Source of the DNA: an uncultured Lachnospiraceae bacterium
GTDB taxonomy: Bacteria; Bacillota; Clostridia; Lachnospirales; Lachnospiraceae
DNA length: 64,000 bases
NCBI GenBank assembly: GCA_910589075.1
Contig: CAJUSK010000034.1
Span: forward strand, 62,001 to 126,000
Reading direction: 5' to 3'
Shown piece after piece: positions 44,719 to 53,255 of the stretch. The notes under the pieces were generated by a model that saw nothing but the letters and a program-made list of their open reading frames with translations, made no database searches and was not told the origin of the DNA. Positions within the stretch are counted from its first letter, which is position 1. The number at the start of each line of letters is the position of its first letter. The position numbers and the translations under genes are program-made.

Positions 44719-44909
44719 CAATATGTCCGGGATATTGAATCTCACCATCGGGAGGCAGAAGACTGCTTCCGAGACCACTGAGGCGTATACAGAGGCTGGC
44801 TTTGTGTATGGCTCAGTAGTTTCGGCATCTTCTGTCTGTCACAAAGAAAAACAGTGAAACAGGTAGCGGTTTGGTCTGTCTGAAACGCTGCCCTGAAAAG
44901 GAGAAGAGT
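44719..44909 (+). ncRNA. Structured leader of pnp
   Basis: Three folds are visible: a 6-bp hairpin at 44719-44737, a stem 44748-44758 with 44763-44772, and a 14-bp helix 44769-44782 with 44812-44825 allowing two G-U pairs. The second and third share bases 44769-44772, so they compete at their boundary. In enterobacteria the pnp leader is cut and autoregulated, but no such mechanism is proven here. Confidence 0.4.
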
Positions 44910-47000
44910 ATGTTTAAGACTTACACAATGGAACTTGCCGGGCGCACTTTAAAGGTGGAGATCGGCAAAGTGGGAAAGCAGGCAAATGGCTGTGCTTTTA
45001 TGCAATATGGAGAAACGACGGTGCTCAGTACGGCTACGGCTTCGGAAAAGCCCAGGGAAGGGATTGATTTCTTCCCGCTGAGTGTGGAATTTGAAGAGAA
45101 ATTGTATGCTGTGGGAAAGATTCCCGGCGGCTTTAACAAGAGGGAGGGGAAGGCTTCCGAAAATGCGGTTCTGACCAGCCGTGTGATCGACAGGCCCATG
45201 CGCCCTCTGTTCCCCAAAGATTACAGAAATGATGTGACGCTGAACAATATGGTGATGTCTGTGGACCCGGCGTGCCGTCCGGAGCTGGTGGCTATGCTGG
45301 GCGCATCCATTGCCACATCCATTTCCGATATCCCCTTTGCCGGGCCCTGTGCCATGACACAGATCGGATTGGTGGACAGGGAATTTGTTGTGAATCCTTC
45401 CCAGGAAGAATGGAAGAACGGAGATCTCAAACTGACAGTTGCCTCTACGACGGAAAAAGTGATCATGATTGAGGCAGGGGCCAATGAGGTACCGGAGGAT
45501 ACAATGCTGGAGGCAATCTACAAAGCCCATGAGATCAATCAGTCAATCATTGCCTTTATCAACCAGATTGTTTCTGAAGTGGGCAAGCCCAAGCACACCT
45601 ATACAAGCTGCGCCATCCCGGAAGAGATGTTCGCGCGGATCAGGGAGATCGTTCCGCCCTCAGAGATGGAGGATGCGGTATTCACAGACGTAAAGCAGGT
45701 GCGTGAGGAGAATATCAGACAGATTACGGCGCGTCTGGAAGAGGCATTTACGGACAATGAGGAATGGCTGTCCGTACTGGATGAGGCGATTTACCAGTAT
45801 CAGAAGAAAACCGTGCGGAAAATGATTCTGGAAGACGGAAAGCGTCCGGACGGGCGTGAGATGACCCAGATCCGTCCGCTGGCGGCAGAGGTGGATCTGA
45901 TTCCCAGAGTGCATGGTTCTGCCATGTTTACCAGAGGACAGACCCAGATCTGCAATGTGACCACGCTGGCACCGCTGTCGGAGGTACAGAAGCTGGACGG
46001 ACTGGATGAGAATGAAGTCAGCAAACGCTATATGCATCACTATAATTTCCCGTCCTATTCGGTGGGCGAGACAAAGCCTTCCAGAGGGCCGGGGCGTCGT
46101 GAGATCGGTCATGGGGCTTTGGCAGAACGGGCGCTTTTGCCGGTATTGCCTTCCACGGAAGAATTCCCCTATGCGATCCGCTCTGTTTCGGAGACATTCG
46201 AGTCCAACGGTTCCACATCTATGGCGTCCACCTGCGCTTCCTGTATGTCCCTGATGGCGGCAGGGGTGCCGGTGAAAAAGATGGTGGCAGGTATTTCCTG
46301 TGGCCTGGTAACAGGAGATACGGACGATGACTATGTACTGCTGACCGACATCCAGGGACTGGAAGATTTCTTCGGCGATATGGATTTCAAGGTGACAGGT
46401 ACGACGGAAGGGATTACAGCCATCCAGATGGATATTAAGATCCATGGTCTGACAAGACCGATTGTGGAAGGCGCTATCCGCAGATGCCGGGAAGCCAGAG
46501 AGTTTATTATGGATACCTGTATGAAGCCCGTGATTTCCGGGCCTCGCGGGGAAATCAGCAAGTATGCGCCTAAGATTATGCAGATTCAGATCGATCCGGA
46601 GAAGATCGGTGATGTGGTGGGACAGCGTGGCAAGACCATCAATACGATTATTGAGAGAACGGGTGTCAAGATTGACATAAGCGATGACGGAGCAGTGTCT
46701 GTGTGTGGTACGGATCAGGCCATGATTGATCAGGCCATTGACATGGTGAAGATCATTGTCACCGATTTTGAAGCCGGACAGGTATTTACCGGCACGGTGG
46801 TGAGCATCAAGGAGTTTGGCGCGTTTATTGAATTTGCACCCGGCAAGGAAGGCATGGTGCATATTTCCAAGATCGCCAGAGAACGTATCAACCGTGTGGA
46901 AGATGTGCTGACACTGGGTGATAAGGTGACGGTTGTATGCCTCGGAAAGGACAAGATGGGACGGATCAGCTTTTCCATGAAGGATGTAGCGCAGAAATAA
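44910..47000 (+). CDS. pnp: Polyribonucleotide nucleotidyltransferase (PNPase)
   Basis: PNPase degrades RNA from the 3' end with phosphate and can add tails. The 696 residues hold two RNase PH domains (the second with MFTRGQTQICNVTTLAPL and SNGSTSMASTCASCMSL), a KH domain (GDVVGQRGKTINTI) and an S1 domain (FTGTVVSIKEFGAFIEF). ATG 44910 has AAAGGAGAAG upstream. A GTG-led extension from 44871 is not needed. It follows rpsO and precedes thrS. Confidence 0.97.
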   Translation: MFKTYTMELAGRTLKVEIGKVGKQANGCAFMQYGETTVLSTATASEKPREGIDFFPLSVEFEEKLYAVGKIPGGFNKREGKASENAVLTSRVIDRPMRPLFPKDYRNDVTLNNMVMSVDPACRPELVAMLGASIATSISDIPFAGPCAMTQIGLVDREFVVNPSQEEWKNGDLKLTVASTTEKVIMIEAGANEVPEDTMLEAIYKAHEINQSIIAFINQIVSEVGKPKHTYTSCAIPEEMFARIREIVPPSEMEDAVFTDVKQVREENIRQITARLEEAFTDNEEWLSVLDEAIYQYQKKTVRKMILEDGKRPDGREMTQIRPLAAEVDLIPRVHGSAMFTRGQTQICNVTTLAPLSEVQKLDGLDENEVSKRYMHHYNFPSYSVGETKPSRGPGRREIGHGALAERALLPVLPSTEEFPYAIRSVSETFESNGSTSMASTCASCMSLMAAGVPVKKMVAGISCGLVTGDTDDDYVLLTDIQGLEDFFGDMDFKVTGTTEGITAIQMDIKIHGLTRPIVEGAIRRCREAREFIMDTCMKPVISGPRGEISKYAPKIMQIQIDPEKIGDVVGQRGKTINTIIERTGVKIDISDDGAVSVCGTDQAMIDQAIDMVKIIVTDFEAGQVFTGTVVSIKEFGAFIEFAPGKEGMVHISKIARERINRVEDVLTLGDKVTVVCLGKDKMGRISFSMKDVAQK

Positions 47001-47010
47001 AGACGGAAGC

Positions 47011-47029
47011 CGGCAGTGAGATTCTGCCG
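47011..47029 (+). other. Short hairpin just after pnp
   Basis: CGGCAG at 47011-47016 pairs with CTGCCG at 47024-47029 around seven bases, without a T-run. It may protect the 3' end of the pnp message. Confidence 0.45.
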
Positions 47030-47037
47030 TCATGATA

Positions 47038-47083
47038 AAAGGCTGAATACATCCTCTGCTGATGGTTCAGCCTTTGTGTTTTC
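47038..47083 (+). terminator. Probable terminator between pnp and thrS
   Basis: A perfect 10-bp stem, 47038-47047 with 47066-47075, is followed by GTGTTTTC. It could end pnp or attenuate thrS. No T-box elements were found in the 142-base gap. Confidence 0.55.
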
Positions 47084-47142
47084 TGAGAGGAAAAATTTGC
47101 ATGTTTGTCCTGTGGAAAACATGGACATATGGAGGAATGGAT

Positions 47143-49116
47143 ATGAAGATTACATTAAAAGACGGAAGCTTTAGAGAATATGCGCAGGCTATGCGTGTTT
47201 ATGATATTGCCGCGGATATCAGCGGGGGGCTTGCCAGGGCGGCCTGTGCAGGAGAAGTGGATGGCAGCGTGGTGGACCTGCGGACGGTGATTGATGGGGA
47301 TTGCAGCCTGAATATCCTCACGGTTTCGGATGCGGGAGGTTTACAGGCACTGCGCCATACCTGTTCCCATGTGTTGGCGCAGGCGGTGAAGCGGTTGTTT
47401 CCCGATGCGAAAGTGACCATTGGCCCTTCCATTGAAGAGGGATTTTACTATGATTTTGACCATGCACCTTTTTCCAGGGAAGATCTGGACAATCTGGAAA
47501 AGGAGATGAAGAAAATCATAAAAGAAGGTCATAAACTGGAGCGCTTTACCCTGGGGAGAGAGGACGCGATCCACTATATGGAAGAGCGGCAGGAGCCATA
47601 TAAGGTGGAACTGATCCGGGATCTGCCAAAGGACGCCGAGATTTCCTTTTATGACCAGGGCGGATTTGTGGATTTGTGCGCCGGCCCGCATCTGATGAGT
47701 ACAAAGGGGATCAAGGCGTTTAAACTCATCTCTTCTTCCATGGCTTACTGGCGGGGAGATTCGGATAAGGCACAGCTTCAGCGGATTTATGGTACTGCTT
47801 TTGCCACAAAAGATGAATTGGATGCTTATCTGGCTCATCTGGCAGATATTAAGAAACGGGATCATAACAGACTGGGCCGGGAAATGGAGCTGTTTACCAC
47901 GGTGGATGTAATCGGTCAGGGCCTGCCGCTGCTGATGCCCAGGGGCACAAAGATGGTGATGAAGCTGCAGCGCTGGATTGAAGACCTGGAAGACCGTGAG
48001 TGGGGATACGTGCGGACAAAGACGCCGCTTATGGCCAAGAGTGATCTGTATAAGATTTCCGGTCACTGGGATCATTATAAAGAAGGAATGTTTGTGCTGG
48101 GGGATGAGGAAACAGATAAAGAAGTGTTTGCCCTGCGCCCCATGACCTGTCCCTTCCAGTATTATTGCTATAAAAACGGACAGCATTCTTATCGTGACCT
48201 TCCCATCCGTTATGGTGAGACATCCACTCTGTTTCGGAATGAGGACTCAGGGGAGATGCATGGCCTGACGAGAGTCCGTCAGTTTACCATTTCAGAGGGG
48301 CATCTGGTTATCCGCCCCGATCAGGCGGAAGAAGAGCTGGGCAACTGCCTGAAGCTGGCCAACTATGTGCTGGGCACGCTGGGGCTGCTGGAGGACGTGA
48401 CCTATCGTCTGTCCAAATGGGATCCCAATAACCGGGAGAAATATCTGGGCGATGAGGCTTACTGGGAAAAGACCCAGGATGCCCTGCGCCAGATTCTGAC
48501 AGAGAACAGTCTGCCCTTTACGGAGGCGGAGGGGGAAGCCGCTTTCTATGGCCCGAAGATTGATATTCAGGCAAAGAATGTGTATGGCAAGGAAGACACG
48601 ATGATTACCATTCAGCTTGACTGTGCCATTGCCGAGAATTTTGATATGTATTATATTGATCAGAACGGGGATAAGATCCGTCCTTATATTATACACAGAA
48701 CTTCGCTGGGCTGCTATGAGCGGACGCTGGCCTGGCTGATTGAGAAGTATGGGGGCAAGTTTCCCACCTGGCTCTGCCCGGAGCAGGTGCGTATTCTGAC
48801 AATTTCCGAGAAATTTGATGCGTATGCGGAAACCGTGAGAAAGGAACTGGCGGCAAACGGCATTGATGTGACCGTGGATAATCGCTCCGAAAAGATCGGC
48901 TATAAAATCAGAGAGGCCAGAATGGCCAAACTGCCCTATATGCTGGTGGTGGGCGCCAGCGAACAGGAACAGGGGCTGGTCAGCGTCAGAAGCCGTTTTG
49001 CGGGAGACGAAGGACAAAAGAGCGTGGCGGAATTTATCGAACAGATCTGTAAAGAGATACGGACGAAGGAGATCCGCAGAGAAGTGCCGGAAGAAGAGCG
49101 GAAACAGGAAAAGTAA
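47143..49116 (+). CDS. thrS: Threonyl-tRNA synthetase
   Basis: ThrRS charges tRNA-Thr. The 657 residues hold the TGS domain, the editing domain with HTCSHVLAQAV (HxxxH) and LCAGPHLM, the class II core with PMTCPFQYYCYK, GLTRVRQFT and HRTSLGCYER, and the C-terminal anticodon domain. The zinc ligands Cys, His and His are present. At the second ligand the sequence reads TISEGH where the Bacillus enzyme has TQDDAH, so this belongs to a variant ThrRS lineage. ATG 47143 has GGAGGA six bases upstream. A longer frame from 47062 starts inside the upstream hairpin. Confidence 0.96.
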   Translation: MKITLKDGSFREYAQAMRVYDIAADISGGLARAACAGEVDGSVVDLRTVIDGDCSLNILTVSDAGGLQALRHTCSHVLAQAVKRLFPDAKVTIGPSIEEGFYYDFDHAPFSREDLDNLEKEMKKIIKEGHKLERFTLGREDAIHYMEERQEPYKVELIRDLPKDAEISFYDQGGFVDLCAGPHLMSTKGIKAFKLISSSMAYWRGDSDKAQLQRIYGTAFATKDELDAYLAHLADIKKRDHNRLGREMELFTTVDVIGQGLPLLMPRGTKMVMKLQRWIEDLEDREWGYVRTKTPLMAKSDLYKISGHWDHYKEGMFVLGDEETDKEVFALRPMTCPFQYYCYKNGQHSYRDLPIRYGETSTLFRNEDSGEMHGLTRVRQFTISEGHLVIRPDQAEEELGNCLKLANYVLGTLGLLEDVTYRLSKWDPNNREKYLGDEAYWEKTQDALRQILTENSLPFTEAEGEAAFYGPKIDIQAKNVYGKEDTMITIQLDCAIAENFDMYYIDQNGDKIRPYIIHRTSLGCYERTLAWLIEKYGGKFPTWLCPEQVRILTISEKFDAYAETVRKELAANGIDVTVDNRSEKIGYKIREARMAKLPYMLVVGASEQEQGLVSVRSRFAGDEGQKSVAEFIEQICKEIRTKEIRREVPEEERKQEK

Positions 49117-49321
49117 AATGGACGTATTATGCAGGAGCCGGAAACCGGGATGGGGGTTTCCGGCTCCTGCCTGTCTGTGCCATGCCGGAGCATATACAAT
49201 CACTGTTACGGATTTCGGTGGTTTGGGCGTATGATGAAATGCGGCTATGGTGCAGCGGGAATCTGTATCCCGGCTATTTGACGGAAATGAACGGATACGG
49301 TACACTGGTATTTTAAGATAC
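49117..49321. other. Intergenic region after thrS
   Basis: Apart from the hairpin at 49131-49170 there is no gene or repeat I can support in these 205 bases. The next promoter begins at 49322. Confidence 0.5.
49131..49170. terminator. 16-bp perfect hairpin after thrS
   Basis: Arms 49131-49146 and 49155-49170 match without error around an eight-base loop. The bases after it (CTGTCTGTG) contain no T-run. It is the longest perfect stem in the window and may stop polymerase or protect the thrS 3' end. Confidence 0.7.
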
Positions 49322-49350
49322 TTGAAATTTTAATCTTACTCATGTAATAT
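49322..49350 (+). promoter_or_regulatory. Promoter of the carboxypeptidase gene
   Basis: TTGAAA at 49322-49327, 17 bases, and TAATAT at 49345-49350. The AT-rich leader to the ATG at 49436 is about 80 bases. Confidence 0.65.
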
Positions 49351-49435
49351 TTAAAAGATACAGACCGTATTTTGTCAATGATTTTTTGACTTCTACAAAT
49401 TTTAAAAATGCATTTTTACAAGGAGGAACAAACAG

Positions 49436-50851
49436 ATGTATGATACCAGAAACCGGAGGGCCAAAATTCAGAATTTGTTATGTATGATTTTGTGTATCAG
49501 TCTGCTGGCATGTCCGCTCCGTGTGTACGCCACTGATGCCGGAGAAGGGCAGGCGGCGGAAGTTTCCTGGCCCCAGGGGCCGGCGATAACGGCAGAGGCA
49601 GGGGTTGTGATGGAGGTGTCTACCGGCGCCGTATTGTATGAGCAGAATATGCATGCAGTACATTATCCGGCGAGCATTACCAAAATTATGACAGCCCTTT
49701 TGGCTGTTGAGAACTGCAAGATGAATGAAGTGGTGACCGTGCCGGCGGAAGCTGTCTACATGGAGGACAAGGGGACGCATATTGCGCTGGATGTGGACGA
49801 GCAGTTGACGGTGGAGCAATGTCTGTATGCGGTTATGCTGGCCTCTGCCAATGATGCGGCATACGCACTGGCCGTACATGTGGGCGGCAGTCTGGACGGA
49901 TTTGTGGAAATGATGAATGAAAAAGCCAGGGAACTGGGCTGCCAGGACACTGTTTTTACAAATCCCCACGGGCTTCCCGATGAGTCCCATGTGACCAGTG
50001 CCTATGATATGGCGTTGATTACGAAGGCGGCTTTGGAGTATGATGCCTTCCGGACGGTTTCGGCGGCCTCCTATTATGAGATTCCTTCCATGCCCTGGCA
50101 GAAAGACCAGATCTGCATGTATAACCATCATAAGATGATCAGTAAAAGCGATTATCATAACAGCGAGGTTTTTGCAGGAAAAACAGGGTATACCATAGTA
50201 GCCGGACATACCCTTGTCACCTGTGCCCAGAGAGACGGCATGGAGGTCATCTGCGTGGTGATGAAGGATGTAAAGGATCAGCTCTATGTGGATACGGGAA
50301 ATCTGCTGGCGTATGGACTGGATCATTTTTCAAAAGTCAGGGTAGACAAAGAAGCGCAATTTTATGAAGACTTATTAAAGCAAGAAGATTCCATATATGA
50401 TAACAGCCATGTTTCACTGCCGGATGACGACAGTCTGTATGTGGTGCTTCCCAAAGGCGCGGACAGTACAGAACTCAAGACGGAAATTACATATGGAGAA
50501 AATCCGGAAGATGTGACCGTTGGCTGGTACTGGAGAGATCATTTTGTTGGAAAAACGGCAATACAGGTGAGCAGCACGGGCGGGGAAAGCGAGATACAGG
50601 AAGAAACGGCCGGGATAGAAGAGGCAGAAGAAAAAGAGCGGGAAAAGAAGCCCTTTCCCTGGAAGTATGTTCTCTGGACAGGCATAGGCATTGTCCTGGC
50701 AGCAGGCGTGGCCGGAGGGATTGTGCTGATCCGGCAGCGTTCCCCACTGAACCGCAGACAGAGATGGGAACAAAACGAGCGCAGGAAATATGCGCGGAGA
50801 GTAAGCCGGCGCAGAAGGAGAAGACGCCGGGGCAGGAGATGGTTTCGATAA
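49436..50851 (+). CDS. D-alanyl-D-alanine carboxypeptidase (PBP5-like, S11)
   Basis: This exported penicillin-binding protein trims the last D-Ala from stem peptides. The 471 residues start with a signal peptide (about 1-33). The catalytic motifs are SITK at 80-83, SAN at 137-139 and KTG at 249-251. A PBP5 C-terminal beta domain is followed by a membrane helix near 418-440 (YVLWTGIGIVLAAGVAGGIV) and a highly basic tail with eight Arg in a row near the end. The usual Firmicute PBP5 has an amphipathic anchor, so the true membrane helix and Arg tail are unusual. AGGAGGAA lies nine bases upstream of the ATG. Confidence 0.94.
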   Translation: MYDTRNRRAKIQNLLCMILCISLLACPLRVYATDAGEGQAAEVSWPQGPAITAEAGVVMEVSTGAVLYEQNMHAVHYPASITKIMTALLAVENCKMNEVVTVPAEAVYMEDKGTHIALDVDEQLTVEQCLYAVMLASANDAAYALAVHVGGSLDGFVEMMNEKARELGCQDTVFTNPHGLPDESHVTSAYDMALITKAALEYDAFRTVSAASYYEIPSMPWQKDQICMYNHHKMISKSDYHNSEVFAGKTGYTIVAGHTLVTCAQRDGMEVICVVMKDVKDQLYVDTGNLLAYGLDHFSKVRVDKEAQFYEDLLKQEDSIYDNSHVSLPDDDSLYVVLPKGADSTELKTEITYGENPEDVTVGWYWRDHFVGKTAIQVSSTGGESEIQEETAGIEEAEEKEREKKPFPWKYVLWTGIGIVLAAGVAGGIVLIRQRSPLNRRQRWEQNERRKYARRVSRRRRRRRRGRRWFR

Positions 50852-50938
50852 TGAGCAGGCGCAGGAAAAACGGCTTTGAATGCTGCAATTTCTCCCACCC
50901 AGGCACCCCTTATAGTACTTATTATACAACCAAAACGC

Positions 50939-50955
50939 TGTAACAAAATTGTAAT
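50939..50955 (+). promoter_or_regulatory. WalR-like box upstream of mraZ
   Basis: TGTAAC, five bases, and TGTAAT exactly match the WalR consensus TGTWAH-N5-TGTWAH. The box ends 17 bases before a possible -35 at 50973, which suits an activator site. Confidence 0.45.
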
Positions 50956-51070
50956 AAAATATTTAAAAATTTTTAATATTTGAATACAAAAATGTTATAA
51001 AAGGGCACAAATATGCTGTTTTTAGCAAATTTTGTCGTGCAAAGTCAGCCTTTAGAAACATAAGTTCCCC

Positions 51071-51099
51071 TTGTAATGCAATCCAATCCGGGTTAAAAT
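51071..51099 (+). promoter_or_regulatory. Main promoter of the mraZ cluster
   Basis: TTGTAA at 51071-51076, a 17-base spacer and TAAAAT at 51094-51099. The start point would be near 51106, just before the MraZ repeats. Confidence 0.75.
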
Positions 51100-51109
51100 A
51101 TGTGTACGA

Positions 51110-51164
51110 GTGGTGGAAAGTGGTTCAAAGTGGATTAAAGTGGTGATATAAAACCACAAAGTGG
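51110..51164 (+). promoter_or_regulatory. mraZ operator: MraZ operator: GTGG repeats in 10-bp register
   Basis: GTGG occurs at 51110, 51120, 51130 and 51140, each exactly ten bases apart, mostly as AAAGTGG. A fifth copy at 51161 is 21 bases further. MraZ is known to bind tandem repeats of this kind (TGGGN-N5 in Escherichia, AAAGTG-type in Mycoplasma). Here they lie just after the start point, consistent with repression. Confidence 0.85.
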
Positions 51165-51208
51165 AACAGACCATTTTCCGTGGCAGACCGCTCCGACAGG
51201 TGAACGCT

Positions 51209-51640
51209 ATGTTTATGGGAGAATATAACCACACAATTGATGCAAAAGGCAGGGTGATTGTACCTTCCAAATTCCGTGAGACACTGGGTGATGAGTTTGT
51301 AGTGACGAAGGGATTGGATGGGTGCCTGTTTGTGTACGATCATCAGGAGTGGGCTGCATTCGAAGAAAAACTCAAGGCGTTGCCGATTACCAATAAAGAT
51401 GCAAGAGCGTTTGTGCGTTTCTTTCTGGCAGGCGCTGCCAGTGTGGAAGTGGACAAACAGGGAAGAATACTGTTGCCGGGTTCTCTCCGCGATTTTGCGG
51501 CCCTGGCAAAAGATGCCGTATTGATCGGCGTGGGAAGCAGAATTGAGATCTGGAGCAAAGAAAGATGGGAAGAGGCGGCATCCTTTGACGATATGGATGC
51601 TGTTGCGGAACATATGGCAGACCTGGGCCTGAGCATATAG
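51209..51640 (+). CDS. mraZ: Transcriptional regulator MraZ
   Basis: MraZ is the SpoVT/AbrB-like ring-shaped regulator at the head of the division cluster. The 143 residues have two repeats, with FMGEYNHTIDAKGRVIVPSKFR and, in the second half, VEVDKQGRILLPGSLR. ATG 51209 with AGGTGA upstream gives the standard start. A frame from 51161 lies in the operator. It probably represses its own promoter through the adjacent repeats. Confidence 0.96.
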   Translation: MFMGEYNHTIDAKGRVIVPSKFRETLGDEFVVTKGLDGCLFVYDHQEWAAFEEKLKALPITNKDARAFVRFFLAGAASVEVDKQGRILLPGSLRDFAALAKDAVLIGVGSRIEIWSKERWEEAASFDDMDAVAEHMADLGLSI

Positions 51641-51661
51641 CTGTAAGTTCGTGTCTGCCGA

Positions 51662-51741
51662 TTCATGACAATGAAAAGTTCTCAAAGCGGGCTTTCTGCC
51701 GTTCATGACAATGGAAGGTTCCCAAAGCGAGCTTTTTGCTG
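51662..51741 (+). repeat. 40-bp imperfect tandem repeat between mraZ and rsmH
   Basis: Units 51662-51701 and 51702-51741 are identical at 34 of 40 positions. All six differences are transitions. Each unit begins TTCATGACAATG and contains a small AAAGC/GCTTT hairpin. Confidence 0.85.
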
Positions 51742-51794
51742 TTTCCCGGCTCTTGCCTTAGCTTCATGGAAATTGCAGTTCAGGAGGGTCATGG

Positions 51795-52733
51795 GTGGAA
51801 TTTCAGCACAAATCCGTATTGCTTAACGAAACAGTTGCCAATCTGCAGGTGAAACCGGACGGCATTTATGTGGACGGAACACTGGGCGGCGGCGGGCACA
51901 GTGTTCAGATTGCCCGGGCGCTTTCGGAAGGCGGCAGACTGATCGGTATCGACCAGGACGATGCGGCGATCCGGGCGGCAGGTGAGAGGCTGGCTCCCTT
52001 TGCAGACAGGGTTACGCTTGCCAGAAGCAATTTCAGCGGGATGGACAGTGTCCTTGCAGGACTGGGCATCCGGGCTGTGGATGGTATTTTACTGGATTTG
52101 GGCGTTTCCTCATATCAGCTTGATACACTGGAACGGGGATTTTCCTATAAATATGATACATTGCTGGATATGCGGATGGACAGGCGTCAGACATTGACTG
52201 CCAGAGAGATTGTCAATACATACTCCATGCAGGAACTGAGCCGTATCATCAGAGAATACGGAGAAGACAAGTTTGCTCAGAATATTGCCAGACATATTGT
52301 GGAGGCAAGAGAAAAAGCGGCCATAGAAACTACGGGACAGTTAAATGAGATTATCCGCGGGGCCATTCCCGCAAAAGTGCGGGCAGGCGGCGGACATCCT
52401 TCCAAACGGACTTTTCAGGCCATTCGGATTGCCTGCAACCGGGAACTGGAAGTGTTGCAGGAATCTCTGGATGCGATGGTGGATCTGCTGCAGCCGGGAG
52501 GCCGTTTCTGTATTATTACCTTTCATTCCCTGGAAGATCGGATTGTGAAGGCCGCCTTTCGAAGATTTGAGCAACCATGCATTTGTCCGCCGGAATTTCC
52601 GGTCTGCGTATGCGGGAGAAAACCAAAGGGAAAAATAATTACAAGAAAGCCAATTTTACCAAAACAGGAAGAAATGGAAGAAAATAAAAGAGCAAAAAGT
52701 GCAAAACTCAGAGTATTTGAAAAGAGGGAGTAG
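51795..52733 (+). CDS. rsmH: 16S rRNA (cytosine(1402)-N(4))-methyltransferase
   Basis: RsmH (MraW) methylates C1402 in the decoding centre. The 312 residues have VDGTLGGGGHS (SAM site), ILLDLGVSSYQLD, GGGHPSKRTFQAIRI and FHSLEDRIVK. The start is GTG 51795 with AGGAGG seven bases upstream. ftsL follows after two bases. Confidence 0.97.
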   Translation: MEFQHKSVLLNETVANLQVKPDGIYVDGTLGGGGHSVQIARALSEGGRLIGIDQDDAAIRAAGERLAPFADRVTLARSNFSGMDSVLAGLGIRAVDGILLDLGVSSYQLDTLERGFSYKYDTLLDMRMDRRQTLTAREIVNTYSMQELSRIIREYGEDKFAQNIARHIVEAREKAAIETTGQLNEIIRGAIPAKVRAGGGHPSKRTFQAIRIACNRELEVLQESLDAMVDLLQPGGRFCIITFHSLEDRIVKAAFRRFEQPCICPPEFPVCVCGRKPKGKIITRKPILPKQEEMEENKRAKSAKLRVFEKRE

Positions 52734-52735
52734 CT

Positions 52736-53239
52736 ATGGCCATGAGAAATCAGCGAAGACCATACGAAAGCAGAAGAGCAGGTACTGAGGGTAGCGGAAC
52801 ACGGAATCAGATATATGTATATGGGAATACAGCCAGAGCGCTTGATGTAAGACAGGCGATCCGGGAGAAACCCAGACGTACAGTCAGTCATGCCGTCAGA
52901 AAAAACCAGGAAAAGGCAATGCGGATGAATCCTGCATGTGTACTGTTTCTGGCAGTTGCCCTGATGGTGTCAGGTGCAATTTTAATCAGTTATATTCACC
53001 TGCAATCTGATATTACCAACAGTATGAATCGTATTGCGTCTCTGGAGAGCCAACTGAATGATCTGAGATTATCCAATGACGAAGAATACAGCCGAATAGA
53101 AAGCAACATTGACCTGGAAGAAATTAAACGGATTGCCATTGAAGAACTGGGCATGACTTATGCGGTGGAAGGACAGGTGGTGGAGTATTCTTCCGAAGGA
53201 AGCGATTATGTAAGACAGATAGCGGATATACCAGAATAA
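52736..53239 (+). CDS. ftsL: Cell division protein FtsL
   Basis: A 167-residue bitopic protein with a basic N-terminus of about 65 residues, one membrane helix near 66-87 (ACVLFLAVALMVSGAILISY), and a coiled coil outside (SMNRIASLESQLNDLRL). Position and layout fit FtsL, which with FtsQ/DivIB activates the septal synthase. The cytoplasmic part is longer than in most FtsL. The assignment rests on topology and context, since FtsL sequences diverge strongly. Confidence 0.85.
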   Translation: MAMRNQRRPYESRRAGTEGSGTRNQIYVYGNTARALDVRQAIREKPRRTVSHAVRKNQEKAMRMNPACVLFLAVALMVSGAILISYIHLQSDITNSMNRIASLESQLNDLRLSNDEEYSRIESNIDLEEIKRIAIEELGMTYAVEGQVVEYSSEGSDYVRQIADIPE

Positions 53240-53255
53240 GACAGCGGGTGTTTGG

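Larger units (their letters stand above)
50852..51208. other. Regulatory region between carboxypeptidase and mraZ
   Basis: These 357 bases hold no gene. They contain, in order, a WalR-like box (50939-50955), a possible upstream promoter with -35 TTAATA at 50973 and -10 TATAAA at 50996, the main mraZ promoter (51071-51099) and the MraZ operator (51110-51164). Confidence 0.6.

Noticed and set aside
47001..47142. T-box leader for thrS
   Set aside because: The gap is only 142 bases and shows no T-box sequence or specifier stem, just two hairpins.
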